DNA of 64,000 nt from Muribaculaceae bacterium (GTDB taxonomy: Bacteria > Bacteroidota > Bacteroidia > Bacteroidales > Muribaculaceae). The notes under the pieces were generated by a model. It did not search any database and was not told where the DNA came from. It saw only the letters and a list, made by a program, of their open reading frames with translations. Position numbers and translations under genes: made by a program. Below, piece by piece: positions 1 to 7,988 of the stretch. The DNA lies in assembly GCA_017629835.1 (NCBI GenBank), contig JAGBWK010000072.1, positions 1 through 64,000 on the forward strand, given 5' to 3'. How positions within the stretch are numbered: the stretch's first letter is position 1; each line of letters begins with the position of its first letter.

Positions 1-1
1 T

Positions 2-133
2 GGTATGGGGGTGACGATTGGGCAGGGGGCTGTGGTTGGCGCGCGCGCTTGTGTGTTTAAGGATGTTGAGCCTTGGACGGTGGTGGGTGGCAATCCTGCA
101 AAAGTGATTAAACAACGTGTAATTCGAAAATAA
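2..133 (+). CDS. hexapeptide-repeat acetyltransferase, C-terminal end (partial)
   Basis: Only the last 43 codons lie in the window; the gene begins before base 1. The visible residues show the left-handed beta-helix pattern of hexapeptide acyltransferases ([16 protein letters not shown]) followed by the family's usual ending ([16 protein letters not shown]). This ending is typical of WcaF/LpxA-like O-acetyltransferases that modify sugars in surface polysaccharide synthesis. The stop codon overlaps the next gene's ATG by one base (TAATG), which points to translational coupling with the glycosyltransferase downstream. The substrate cannot be told from this fragment. Confidence 0.8.
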   Translation, partial: GMGVTIGQGAVVGARACVFKDVEPWTVVGGNPAKVIKQRVIRK

Positions 134-1029
134 TGCAAAGCTTAGATATTACAGCTATTATATTGACGAAGAATGAGCGTGTGCATATCGTCCGCTGCCT
201 TGAACGGCTCAAGGGTGTGGCTTCGCGTGTCGTGGTTGTTGATTCGTTATCAACTGATGGTACGCAGGAGCTGGCACGTGAACATGGCGCAGAGGTTGTG
301 GAGCATGCTTGGCCAGGCAATCAGGCTGCGCAGTTTAATTGGGCGTTGGATAATTTGCAGATTTCAACGGCGTGGATTTTGCGCCTTGATGCAGATGAGT
401 ATCTGACACCTGAACTAATTGAAGAATTGAGGGTTAAGCTTCCCGGAATGTCGGAAAGTGTCTCCTCTCTCTCTCTCTCTCGCGCGAGGTGCTTTATGGG
501 CCGACGATTGCGCCATGGTATCGTCAATTCGGTGGAAATCGTCAGAATGTTTCGCCCTGGCTGTGCTCGCTATGAGAACCGAATTATGGATGAACACCTC
601 GCTATTCTCAGTGGCTCAACTCTGCGCATGGAGCATCAGTTTGTTGATGACAATTTGATGCCCATAGGGGACTTTATAGTTAAGCATAATAATTATGCTA
701 CTCGTGAGGCTGCGTTGCTTTTGATTGATGAGATTGCCGGCACCGAGGCTGATAGTAAGCACGACAAAGCTGTTGAACGTAAGCGTCGACAGAAGTCGCG
801 TTATGCTCGGATGCCGCTGTTTTGGCGAGCTTTTGGGTATTTTAGCTATCGCTATATTTTCCGTCTTGGTTTTCTTGATGGCAAGGAGGGGTTTTTATGG
901 GACTTTATGCAGGGGTGGTGGTATAGGACGTTGGTTGATGCGAAGGTGTTGGAGCTGAAACGAGCTTCGGGTGGCGACGCCACAAAGCTCCGCGAAATCC
1001 TCGCCCGCGACTACGGCATATCCCTCTAA
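133..1029 (+). CDS. family 2 glycosyltransferase (WaaE/KdtX-like)
   Basis: This 298-residue protein has a GT-A fold glycosyltransferase domain. The nucleotide-sugar signature is VVVDSLSTDGT near residues 34-44 and a DAD metal-binding motif lies near 86-88. The middle part (FMGRRLRHG, then RMFRPGCARYENRIMDEH) is typical of the WaaE/KdtX-like branch, which adds sugars to lipopolysaccharide core or related glycans. It overlaps the preceding acetyltransferase stop by one base. A run of eight CT dinucleotides inside the frame encodes the SSLSLS stretch at residues 111-116. A change in its length would shift the frame, so expression may be switchable. Donor and acceptor are unknown. Confidence 0.85.
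   Translation: MQSLDITAIILTKNERVHIVRCLERLKGVASRVVVVDSLSTDGTQELAREHGAEVVEHAWPGNQAAQFNWALDNLQISTAWILRLDADEYLTPELIEELRVKLPGMSESVSSLSLSRARCFMGRRLRHGIVNSVEIVRMFRPGCARYENRIMDEHLAILSGSTLRMEHQFVDDNLMPIGDFIVKHNNYATREAALLLIDEIAGTEADSKHDKAVERKRRQKSRYARMPLFWRAFGYFSYRYIFRLGFLDGKEGFLWDFMQGWWYRTLVDAKVLELKRASGGDATKLREILARDYGISL
465..480 (+). repeat. (CT)8 dinucleotide tract inside a glycosyltransferase gene
   Basis: Eight uninterrupted CT units lie in frame within the glycosyltransferase gene at 133-1029. The tract encodes alternating Ser and Leu between two conserved segments. Tracts of this kind can gain or lose units by slipped-strand mispairing; a change of one unit would shift the reading frame. Confidence 0.9.
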
Positions 1030-1032
1030 ACT

Positions 1033-1064
1033 CTTAGGAGTCTTAAGACGCCTAAGTGACCTAT
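1033..1064. repeat. dispersed intergenic palindrome, copy 1
   Basis: Just after the stop of the preceding gene is a 24-base dyad: CTTAGG, one base, GTCTTAAGAC, one base, CCTAAG. Only the two single bases are unpaired. It is followed by TGACCTAT. The outer arms and the GACCTAT tail recur at 35913-35935, and a related dyad lies at 16639-16653. No T tract follows, so it is not a standard terminator. Confidence 0.6.
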
Positions 1065-1094
1065 TTGCTTTATAGTGAATGATTTTGATTTGAT

Positions 1095-1880
1095 ATGAAG
1101 GTTTCGATTATTACGGCGACGTATAATTCGGCGGCGACGGTGGCCGATACGATTGAGAGTGTGCTCGCGCAGTCGCATGGCGACTGGGAGCATCTGATTG
1201 TTGACGGCGGTTCGACTGACGGCACTCAGGCGTTGGTGGAGAGCTATCGCGAGCGCTACGGTGGCCGTATGCGTATGGTCAGCGAGCCCGACAATGGCAT
1301 CTACGATGCTATGAATAAGGGTATTGCTATGGCTACGGGCGACGTTGTCGGTATTCTCAATTCCGACGATTTCTACACTCGCGACTCGGTGCTTGAGCGT
1401 GTGGTCGAGGCTCTGTCGGCTGCTGCTGATGCCCCAGAGGCTGTGTATGGCGATATTATGTATGTCGACCCTGCCGACAAGACTCAAGTGAAGCGTTATT
1501 ATAGCTCCGAGGCGTTCCGTCGCTGGAAGATGAGATTCGGGTTTATGCCTGCTCATCCGTCGTTCTACTGTCGTCGCGAAGTGTATGAGCGTCATGGCGA
1601 TTTCGACCAGTCGTTTAAGGTGGCTGCAGATTTCGAGAATCTGCTTCGCATTATATTCGTGGGGCGCACTCGCACTCGCTATTTGCCGATGAATTTCGTG
1701 ACGATGCGTATGGGTGGTGCGTCAACGTCGGGCTTCGCGTCTCATCGTCGCATTATGTCGGACCATATTCGCGCGTATCGCAAGAATGGTGTGACTTCTG
1801 GTATTTTCCTCGACTTTTTGCGCTATCCCTATAAGGTGTTGGAATTGATTTCGTTCCGCTTACACATGCATCGCAACTAA
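1095..1880 (+). CDS. family 2 glycosyltransferase (WcaE/WfgS-like)
   Basis: This 261-residue GT-A glycosyltransferase starts with the usual beta strand (MKVSIITATYN). It has the DGGSTDGT signature near residues 37-44 and a metal-binding SDD near 90-92, preceded by NGIYDAMNKG, a motif of the WcaE/WfgS-like subgroup found in capsule and O-antigen clusters. It follows the previous glycosyltransferase by 65 bases, in which a palindromic repeat lies, and is probably part of the same glycan locus. A hairpin terminator follows. The sugar transferred is not known. Confidence 0.85.
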   Translation: MKVSIITATYNSAATVADTIESVLAQSHGDWEHLIVDGGSTDGTQALVESYRERYGGRMRMVSEPDNGIYDAMNKGIAMATGDVVGILNSDDFYTRDSVLERVVEALSAAADAPEAVYGDIMYVDPADKTQVKRYYSSEAFRRWKMRFGFMPAHPSFYCRREVYERHGDFDQSFKVAADFENLLRIIFVGRTRTRYLPMNFVTMRMGGASTSGFASHRRIMSDHIRAYRKNGVTSGIFLDFLRYPYKVLELISFRLHMHRN

Positions 1881-1909
1881 TTGCTGGCGAGAAACGCTAC
1901 AATAAATGT

Positions 1910-1940
1910 CGAGCGGCTATCCAATGAGGGTAGCCGCTCG
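1910..1940. terminator. bidirectional hairpin terminator
   Basis: Ten-base arms (CGAGCGGCTA and its complement) with an 11-base loop sit between two convergent genes, so the hairpin can serve both strands. Confidence 0.65.
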
Positions 1941-1963
1941 ATGTATTTGTATGGGTTTGGGGA

Positions 1964-3157
1964 TTAGTTGATGACGTTGAGGCGCTTGCCGACTTTGATG
2001 AAGGCGGCTATGGCGCGGTCGAGTTGCTCGGTGGTGTGACCAGCTGAGAGCTGTACACGGATGCGTGCTTGGCCTTTGGGTACGACGGGGTAGTAGAAGC
2101 CGGTGACGAAGATTCCCTCTTTTTGCATTTCGGCTGCAAATTCCTGCGAGAGTTTGGCATCGTAGAGCATCACGGCGCAAATGGCGCTCTGTGTGGGCTT
2201 GATGTCGAAGCCTGCTTCAATCATACGGTCGCGGAAATGGCCGACGTTGTGCATCAGTCGGTCGTGGAGCTCGTTGCTCTCGGCAAGCATTTTGAACATT
2301 TCGATGCTCGCGCCAACGATTGATGGTGCAACAGAGTTGGAAAAGAGGTAGGGGCGTGAGCGCTGGCGCAACATATCGATAATCTCCTTGCGTCCGGTGG
2401 TAAATCCGCCCATAGCTCCGCCGAAGGCTTTGCCAAGGGTGCCAGTGAAGATGTCGATACGTCCGTAGCAGTCGTATTTTTCAGCGACACCGTGACCTGT
2501 TGGGCCTACAACGCCTGCGGAGTGGCTTTCGTCGACCATTACAAGAGCGTCGTATTTCTCTGCCAATTCGCAAATTTTGTCCATTGGGGCGACGTTGCCG
2601 TCCATTGAGAATACACCGTCGGTTGCAATGATACGAAAGCGTTGCGCTTGTGCTTCCTGCAGGCAGCGTTCGAGGTCGGCCATGTCGGCATTGGCGTAGC
2701 GGTAGCGTTTTGCTTTGCAAAGGCGCACGCCGTCGATGATTGAGGCGTGGTTGAGCGCGTCGCTGATTATGGCATCTTCTTCCGACAGGAGTGGCTCAAA
2801 CAATCCACCGTTGGCGTCGAAGCATGCTGCGTAGAGTATTGTGTCTTCGGTTTTGAAATAGTCGGATATGGCGCGCTCGAGCTGCTTGTGGAGGTCTTGG
2901 GTTCCGCAGATGAATCTGACCGAACTCATACCAAAGCCGCGAGAGTCCATTGCGCGTTTGGCTGCTTCGGTGAGTCGCGAATTGTCGGACAGTCCTAAAT
3001 AGTTGTTAGCACAGAAGTTGAGCACTTCGGTAGGCGCTCCTTCGACGTTGATGCCTGCGCTTTGAGGCGACTGAATAATGCGTTCGTTTTTGTAGAGCCC
3101 AGCATCTTTAATGTCTTGGAGTTCTTTAGCCAGATGTTGCTGAAATTTGGTATACAT
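1964..3157 (-). CDS. kbl: glycine C-acetyltransferase (2-amino-3-ketobutyrate CoA ligase)
   Basis: This PLP-dependent enzyme cleaves 2-amino-3-oxobutyrate with CoA into glycine and acetyl-CoA, the second step of threonine breakdown. The 397-residue length matches Kbl. Family features are an N-terminal NFCANNYLGLSD, the PLP-ring Asp in VDESHS (near 209) and the Schiff-base Lys in TGTLGKAFGG (Lys243). It is divergent from the gene at 3250, whose product makes its substrate, which supports Kbl over the related oxononanoate synthase or serine palmitoyltransferase. Confidence 0.93.
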   Translation of the reverse strand: MYTKFQQHLAKELQDIKDAGLYKNERIIQSPQSAGINVEGAPTEVLNFCANNYLGLSDNSRLTEAAKRAMDSRGFGMSSVRFICGTQDLHKQLERAISDYFKTEDTILYAACFDANGGLFEPLLSEEDAIISDALNHASIIDGVRLCKAKRYRYANADMADLERCLQEAQAQRFRIIATDGVFSMDGNVAPMDKICELAEKYDALVMVDESHSAGVVGPTGHGVAEKYDCYGRIDIFTGTLGKAFGGAMGGFTTGRKEIIDMLRQRSRPYLFSNSVAPSIVGASIEMFKMLAESNELHDRLMHNVGHFRDRMIEAGFDIKPTQSAICAVMLYDAKLSQEFAAEMQKEGIFVTGFYYPVVPKGQARIRVQLSAGHTTEQLDRAIAAFIKVGKRLNVIN

Positions 3158-3208
3158 GGTATATGTGAAATTTTTGTCAAAAATACTAAATTTTATCGAG
3201 AAATTGGC

Positions 3209-3216
3209 TAATTTTG
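3209..3216 (+). promoter_or_regulatory. possible -7 element (TAATTTTG) for the threonine dehydrogenase gene
   Basis: TAATTTTG fits the Bacteroidetes TAnnTTTG element and lies 33 bases before the ATG at 3250. No TTTG is seen at the right distance upstream, so support is partial. Confidence 0.35.
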
Positions 3217-3249
3217 CATCGTTAATTCAATATTGAATTTTAACCATAA

Positions 3250-4215
3250 ATGAAAAATATACTTATTATCGGAGCAACTGGCCAAATCGGCTCAGAGTTG
3301 ACACTTAAATTGAGGGAACATTATCCTCACGGCAACGTCGTAGCAGGATACATCTGCGGCGCTAATCATTTTGGTCCACCGCTGGATAGCGGCCCCGCCG
3401 AAGAGGTCGATATCACTAATGCTCAGCAGATTGCTGACGCTGTCGACAAATATAAGATTGATACTATCTACAATCTCGCAGCCATTCTTAGCGCTGTAGC
3501 TGAGACTAATCCTCAGTTGGCTTGGAATGTAGGCGTCGGAGGGCTTTATAACACCCTCGAGGTGGCTCGCGAAAAGGGCTGTGCTGTGTTTACCCCCAGT
3601 TCGATTGGTTCATTTGGCCCATCAACTCCCGCTGACGGCACTCCGCAAGACACCATTCAGCGCCCCGAAACTATTTATGGCGTTACCAAAGTTACAGGCG
3701 AACTCCTGTCGGACTACTATGCACGCCGCTATGGTGTCGACACTCGCTCAGTGCGTTTCCCCGGTTTGATTTCATACAAGACCCTTCCTGGCGGTGGTAC
3801 AACCGACTATGCTGTAGATATTTATTATTCAGCAGTGCGTGGCGAGACGTTCAAGTGCCCACTCAAACCAGGCACATTTATGGATATGATGTATATGCCC
3901 GACGCGCTTCGTGCGGCAATTGAAATTATGGAAGCCGACCCATCGCGCCTCGTGCATCGCAACTCGTTCAACATCGCCGCAATGAGTTTCGACCCCGAAA
4001 TCATCTACAAGAAAATCTGCGAGTACGTGCCCGGCTTCAAAATGGAATATGAACTCGACCCATTGCGCCAAAAGATTGCAGATTCATGGCCAAATTCGCT
4101 CGATGACACTTGCGCGCGCGAAGAATGGGGCTGGAAGCCAGAATTCGACCTTGATGCAATGACTCGCGACATGCTTCACCACTTGCGCAAGAAGCTCGGT
4201 GTAGCAAACGATTGA
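3250..4215 (+). CDS. tdh: NAD-dependent L-threonine 3-dehydrogenase (epimerase-type)
   Basis: This is a 321-residue extended short-chain dehydrogenase. It has the Rossmann motif GATGQIGSE at residues 8-16 and the catalytic YGVTK (Tyr143, Lys147). Its substrate-region motifs (VRFPGLIS, then GGGTTDYAVDIYY) are characteristic of the epimerase-like threonine dehydrogenases that oxidise threonine to 2-amino-3-ketobutyrate in the cytoplasm. The divergent kbl supplies the next step. It is a different family from the zinc-dependent Tdh of E. coli. Annotation pipelines often call it only NAD-dependent epimerase. Confidence 0.88.
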   Translation: MKNILIIGATGQIGSELTLKLREHYPHGNVVAGYICGANHFGPPLDSGPAEEVDITNAQQIADAVDKYKIDTIYNLAAILSAVAETNPQLAWNVGVGGLYNTLEVAREKGCAVFTPSSIGSFGPSTPADGTPQDTIQRPETIYGVTKVTGELLSDYYARRYGVDTRSVRFPGLISYKTLPGGGTTDYAVDIYYSAVRGETFKCPLKPGTFMDMMYMPDALRAAIEIMEADPSRLVHRNSFNIAAMSFDPEIIYKKICEYVPGFKMEYELDPLRQKIADSWPNSLDDTCAREEWGWKPEFDLDAMTRDMLHHLRKKLGVAND

Positions 4216-4244
4216 TAACCCCTCCACTACAGAGACGATAACAT

Positions 4245-4280
4245 AACAAAGGCTGCTGAATCGGTTCGGCAGCCTTTGTT
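4245..4280. terminator. bidirectional hairpin terminator
   Basis: AACAAAGGCTGC pairs with GCAGCCTTTGTT, and the stem extends inward through TGAA/TTCG. It lies between two convergent genes. Its arms closely match those of the terminator at 55194-55235. Confidence 0.75.
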
Positions 4281-4305
4281 GTACATTGATGATGTTGGAG
4301 GGGCG

Positions 4306-6516
4306 TTAGAGGGCTTCGAGTCGGAGTACGCGTGATGCGTAGTCGTAGTGGAGGTGGTTGTCGGCGTCGTGTCCCAATGGAATTTCTAATCCATTCGACA
4401 TAAGGAATTGACCTGTGTATTCGCGTCCTTCGAATGAGAGTGGACGTCGGTCGATGCGGTTGAGCTCTGTTACGCGGTAGCGACGGTTGGGGTCAAGACC
4501 AGCCATTTTTACGCGTGGAACGTACTGATTTTGGAATGCTTCGAGTTTCCACCAGAAGAATACGGCCTCATCTTTTTCGGGGGTTACGTACATCAAAGAT
4601 GCGATGTCCTTGTGGTCGTAGGGAGAAACGAGGCGGTAGAGGTCGCCGAATTGAACAACGTCTCTCACAGCCTTGTAGTCGGCGATTGCTCTGCGCGACT
4701 GCTCTTTTTCTTGGTCAGACATATCTTTAGGCTGTATTTCCATGCCAAGTCGACCGCTCATAGCTACGTCGGTGCGGTATTTGAGTGGCACGAGGCGTCC
4801 AGTTTGGTGGTTGGGCGAAGCACTGATGTGCGAAGCCATTGCGATTGCAGGGAAGAAATGCGAGGTGCCCCATTGCATGTAGATGCGTTGCAAGGCGTCG
4901 GTGTTGTCGCTCACCCAGAATTCATCGAAATATGGGAGATAGCCATAGTTGGCGCGACCACCACCTGAAGCGCAGTCTTGAATAGTTACGTCGGGGAATT
5001 TTGCACGAATGCGTTCAAACACGCTGACCAATCCGCGATGATAGTCGATGAACAAGTGGCTTTGCTTGTCGGCAGTTTGATAGTGTGAGCCGTGGGTAGT
5101 GATTGCAGAGTTTGAGTCCCACTTGATGTAGTCGATTTCGGGGTAGTTGGTCAATAGAGTATCTACCATATTGACGATGAGGTCTTGCACTTTGGGGTTG
5201 CCAAGGTCGAGAACTGTTTGAGTGCCACCACGAGTGAATCGGGGATTGCGGTTTTCGGCGCAAACGATGTATTCGGGATGCTCTTCGTAGAGGATGCTTC
5301 GAGAGTTGACCATTTCGGGCTCAATCCAGATACCGAAAGAGATGCCTTCGTTTTTAGCAGCATCAATTAAGCCTTGTATGCCGTTGGGGAGTTTGTTGGT
5401 GTCGACAGTCCAGTCGCCGAGAGCGTTGCTGTCGGTAGTGCGAGGATATTTTGTGCCAAACCATCCGTCGTCCATTACGAAAAGTTCGCCACCCATTGAA
5501 GCGATGTCGTGCATCATTTGGTGCATTTCGTGCTCTTTGATGTCGAGGTAAACACCTTCCCAGCTGTTAAGCAGGATTTTGCGGGGTTTGTCGCCGTGGG
5601 CTAAGCGATGTTCGCGACCCCAGCGGTGGAAATTGCGGCTAACGCCACCTTTGCCCTCTTCGGAGTAGGTGAATGCCACAGGTGGGGTAACGAAAGTTTC
5701 CCCTTTGCGAAGGTTGTATTCTGAGTTGTCGGGGTTGATACCAGCGAGGAAATGGTGGTAGCCCGATTCGTCGGTGTCAACCTTTATCTCGTAATTGCCT
5801 GTATAGCAGAGTGCTGCGCCGATAGTGCGACCAATATCTTCGCGAGGCTGGCCATCGAGCGAGAGCATTATTTCGGCGTGAGAAGTGTGAGTGTTGCGAG
5901 CCCCGTCCTTATTTTTAATGGTGACCATACCGTGAGGCAGGGGAGCTTCTTCGAGTCGGGTTTCGTTGGCCCAAGAGCCGAAGAATTGCGACATCCATAC
6001 ATCACCTTTTTTCACTGGCATAGAAGCCGATGCAAATTGGCGCAAAAGCACAGTGCCTTTTTGGCGGTTGGTAGCTTCAGCCCAAGTTTCGATGATTTCA
6101 GAGTTGGGATAAGTGCGATACTTGACCACGATGTCGAAAGGATAGTGGCGGTCGGTGGTGTTGATAGCCACAATCGAAGCTCCGTCCTTGTCGGTGTAGC
6201 GTTCGATACCAGTGATTTTCATGTCGAGAGTCATGTTGCCGTCGGGGTGAGTGACACTCATAGCTGGTTCGCGCTGACATTCGACGCCGTAGACAGGGTA
6301 TGCCGGCAACCAACTTACGCCAGCTTCGGCAAGGTTGCCCAATTCGGAGTCGTCGAGGCGATTGCCGTAGTAAACAAACTTGATGTAGTCGTTGATGTTG
6401 GCATCAACTACCATCGAAGTTGTTGGGGTAGTGATGTGAACATACTCAGCATACACTGCGTTTGCACTGGCGAATGTAGCCACTGCAATCAGAATCAATT
6501 TTTTGAAATATGACAT
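4306..6516 (-). CDS. secreted GH36 alpha-galactosidase
   Basis: The 736-residue enzyme releases terminal alpha-galactose from oligosaccharides and plant galactans. The start at 6516 is preferred to an upstream in-frame ATG at 6606 because it begins a clear signal peptide (MSYFKKLILIAVATFASA, cut near VYA). An N-terminal beta-supersandwich is followed by the barrel with MDDGWFG (348-354), the nucleophile Asp in YIKWD (467) and the acid/base Asp in SDNTD (about 537-540). DCASGGGR, typical of GH36, lies between. No SusC/SusD pair is adjacent. It probably works in the periplasm or outside the cell on raffinose- or galactomannan-type substrates. Confidence 0.92.
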   Translation of the reverse strand: MSYFKKLILIAVATFASANAVYAEYVHITTPTTSMVVDANINDYIKFVYYGNRLDDSELGNLAEAGVSWLPAYPVYGVECQREPAMSVTHPDGNMTLDMKITGIERYTDKDGASIVAINTTDRHYPFDIVVKYRTYPNSEIIETWAEATNRQKGTVLLRQFASASMPVKKGDVWMSQFFGSWANETRLEEAPLPHGMVTIKNKDGARNTHTSHAEIMLSLDGQPREDIGRTIGAALCYTGNYEIKVDTDESGYHHFLAGINPDNSEYNLRKGETFVTPPVAFTYSEEGKGGVSRNFHRWGREHRLAHGDKPRKILLNSWEGVYLDIKEHEMHQMMHDIASMGGELFVMDDGWFGTKYPRTTDSNALGDWTVDTNKLPNGIQGLIDAAKNEGISFGIWIEPEMVNSRSILYEEHPEYIVCAENRNPRFTRGGTQTVLDLGNPKVQDLIVNMVDTLLTNYPEIDYIKWDSNSAITTHGSHYQTADKQSHLFIDYHRGLVSVFERIRAKFPDVTIQDCASGGGRANYGYLPYFDEFWVSDNTDALQRIYMQWGTSHFFPAIAMASHISASPNHQTGRLVPLKYRTDVAMSGRLGMEIQPKDMSDQEKEQSRRAIADYKAVRDVVQFGDLYRLVSPYDHKDIASLMYVTPEKDEAVFFWWKLEAFQNQYVPRVKMAGLDPNRRYRVTELNRIDRRPLSFEGREYTGQFLMSNGLEIPLGHDADNHLHYDYASRVLRLEAL

Positions 6517-6551
6517 GGTATTATATTGAGATGAATATTTTTCTGTCAGCA

Positions 6552-6559
6552 CAAAGTTA
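6552..6559 (-). promoter_or_regulatory. -7 element (TAACTTTG) for the alpha-galactosidase
   Basis: On the minus strand TAACTTTG lies 35 bases before the ATG at 6516, which gives a short leader and supports that start. It would place the transcript start inside the longer open frame, so the upstream ATG at 6606 would not be transcribed. No exact -33 TTTG is seen. Confidence 0.5.
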
Positions 6560-6696
6560 TATATAAAAAGCGATAGAAAAAAGCACGTTTGTTGCGGCTT
6601 TGGCAAAATTTGCGTATTTATATCAAAAAAAATCCGTAACTTTCGGAAACTTTTGCATCATTGAAGTGTAAAAAGTAATAGTTGCATTAATATCTA

Positions 6697-7923
6697 ATGA
6701 AAGATTTTGTCATAAATCAAGAAACTACTGAAAAGACTGTGCTCGTTGGTTTGGTAACATTGCGCCAAAACGAAGCAAAGGTCAATGAATATCTCGATGA
6801 ACTCGAATTTCTCGCCGACACAGCGGGAGCCGTTGTTCATGCGCGTTTTGTGCAGAAGCTCGAATACCCCAATCCTCGTACATTTGTAGGCAAAGGAAAA
6901 CTCGAGGAGATTAAGCAATATGTTGAAGAAAATGAGATTGGATTGGTGATTTTCGATGATGACCTCACAGTGAAGCAGGTTGCTAACATCGAAAAGGAAC
7001 TGCAGGTGAAAATCCTCGACCGCACATCGCTCATCCTCGACATCTTTGCGAAGCGTGCACAAACCGCTAATGCCAAAACCCAAGTGGAACTCGCTCAATA
7101 TCAATATCTTTTGCCTCGACTAACTCGCTTGTGGACTCACCTCGAGCGTCAGCGTGGTGGTATCGGTATGCGTGGCCCTGGTGAAACGCAGATTGAAACT
7201 GACCGCCGAATAATCCTCGATAAGATTTCTCGACTGAAAGCCGAACTTGAGGCTATCGACAAGCAGAAATCAATCCAGCGTAAGAATCGCGGCAAACTCA
7301 CTCGCGTGGCGCTCGTAGGATATACCAACGTAGGCAAGTCCACCCTTATGAATCTCTTGGCTAAGAGCGAAGTGTTTGCCGAAAATAAGCTCTTTGCTAC
7401 GCTCGACACCACTGTGCGCAAGGTGGTTATCGACAACTTGCCATTCTTGCTGACCGATACCGTTGGGTTTATACGCAAATTGCCTACCCATTTGGTCGAC
7501 TCATTTAAGTCGACGCTCGATGAGGTGCGTGACGCTGATATTCTTGTTCATGTGGTTGATATCTCTCACCCTGGTTTTGAGGAGCAAATTGAGGTTGTCA
7601 ACAAAACTCTGCAAGAGGTCTGCGACGCCAAGGATAAACCTATGATAATGGTGTTCAATAAGATAGATGCTTTCACATATGTACCTAAGGATGAGGACGA
7701 CCTCACTCCACGCACACGCGAAAACATCTCGCTCGACGAGCTAAAAGAAACGTGGATGAGCCGTATGCACGACAACTGCATTTTCATTTCAGCGAAGAAA
7801 ATCACCAACATCGACGAACTCAAAGAGCGCCTCTATCAAATGGCTAAGGAGATACATCTCCAGCGTTTCCCTTACAACGATTTCCTCTATCAGAAATACG
7901 ACGAGGATCTATCGGAATCATAA
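6697..7923 (+). CDS. hflX: ribosome-associated GTPase HflX
   Basis: The 408-residue protein has the HflX N-terminal domain (NPRTFVGKGKLEEIK near 54-68), a coiled linker and a conserved GxGE-type motif (RGGIGMRGPGETQIE). The GTPase domain has G1 GYTNVGKST (about 208-216) and G3 DTVGFI followed by RKLPTHLVDSFKSTL, both HflX-specific. HflX splits stalled or hibernating ribosomes in other bacteria. The spacing of 65 bases to dgt leaves open whether the two are cotranscribed. Confidence 0.95.
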   Translation: MKDFVINQETTEKTVLVGLVTLRQNEAKVNEYLDELEFLADTAGAVVHARFVQKLEYPNPRTFVGKGKLEEIKQYVEENEIGLVIFDDDLTVKQVANIEKELQVKILDRTSLILDIFAKRAQTANAKTQVELAQYQYLLPRLTRLWTHLERQRGGIGMRGPGETQIETDRRIILDKISRLKAELEAIDKQKSIQRKNRGKLTRVALVGYTNVGKSTLMNLLAKSEVFAENKLFATLDTTVRKVVIDNLPFLLTDTVGFIRKLPTHLVDSFKSTLDEVRDADILVHVVDISHPGFEEQIEVVNKTLQEVCDAKDKPMIMVFNKIDAFTYVPKDEDDLTPRTRENISLDELKETWMSRMHDNCIFISAKKITNIDELKERLYQMAKEIHLQRFPYNDFLYQKYDEDLSES

Positions 7924-7988
7924 CGTAAACAACTCAGATTGCAGCTACTAAGTGTTTTAATAAATCAGTCATTTTCAATCGATTGCCA

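Noticed and set aside
1026-1595. A 189-codon minus-strand open frame over the second glycosyltransferase gene
   Set aside because: It overlaps a gene with clear GT2 motifs and is His/Arg/Ile-rich without a recognisable fold.
5752-6513. A 253-codon plus-strand open frame opposite the alpha-galactosidase gene
   Set aside because: It is antisense to a well-supported GH36 gene, its translation has no domain-like pattern, and its composition is that of a reverse-frame shadow.
6517-6606. Longer N-terminus for the alpha-galactosidase from an ATG at 6606
   Set aside because: It would bury the signal peptide, and the predicted promoter lies inside the added part.
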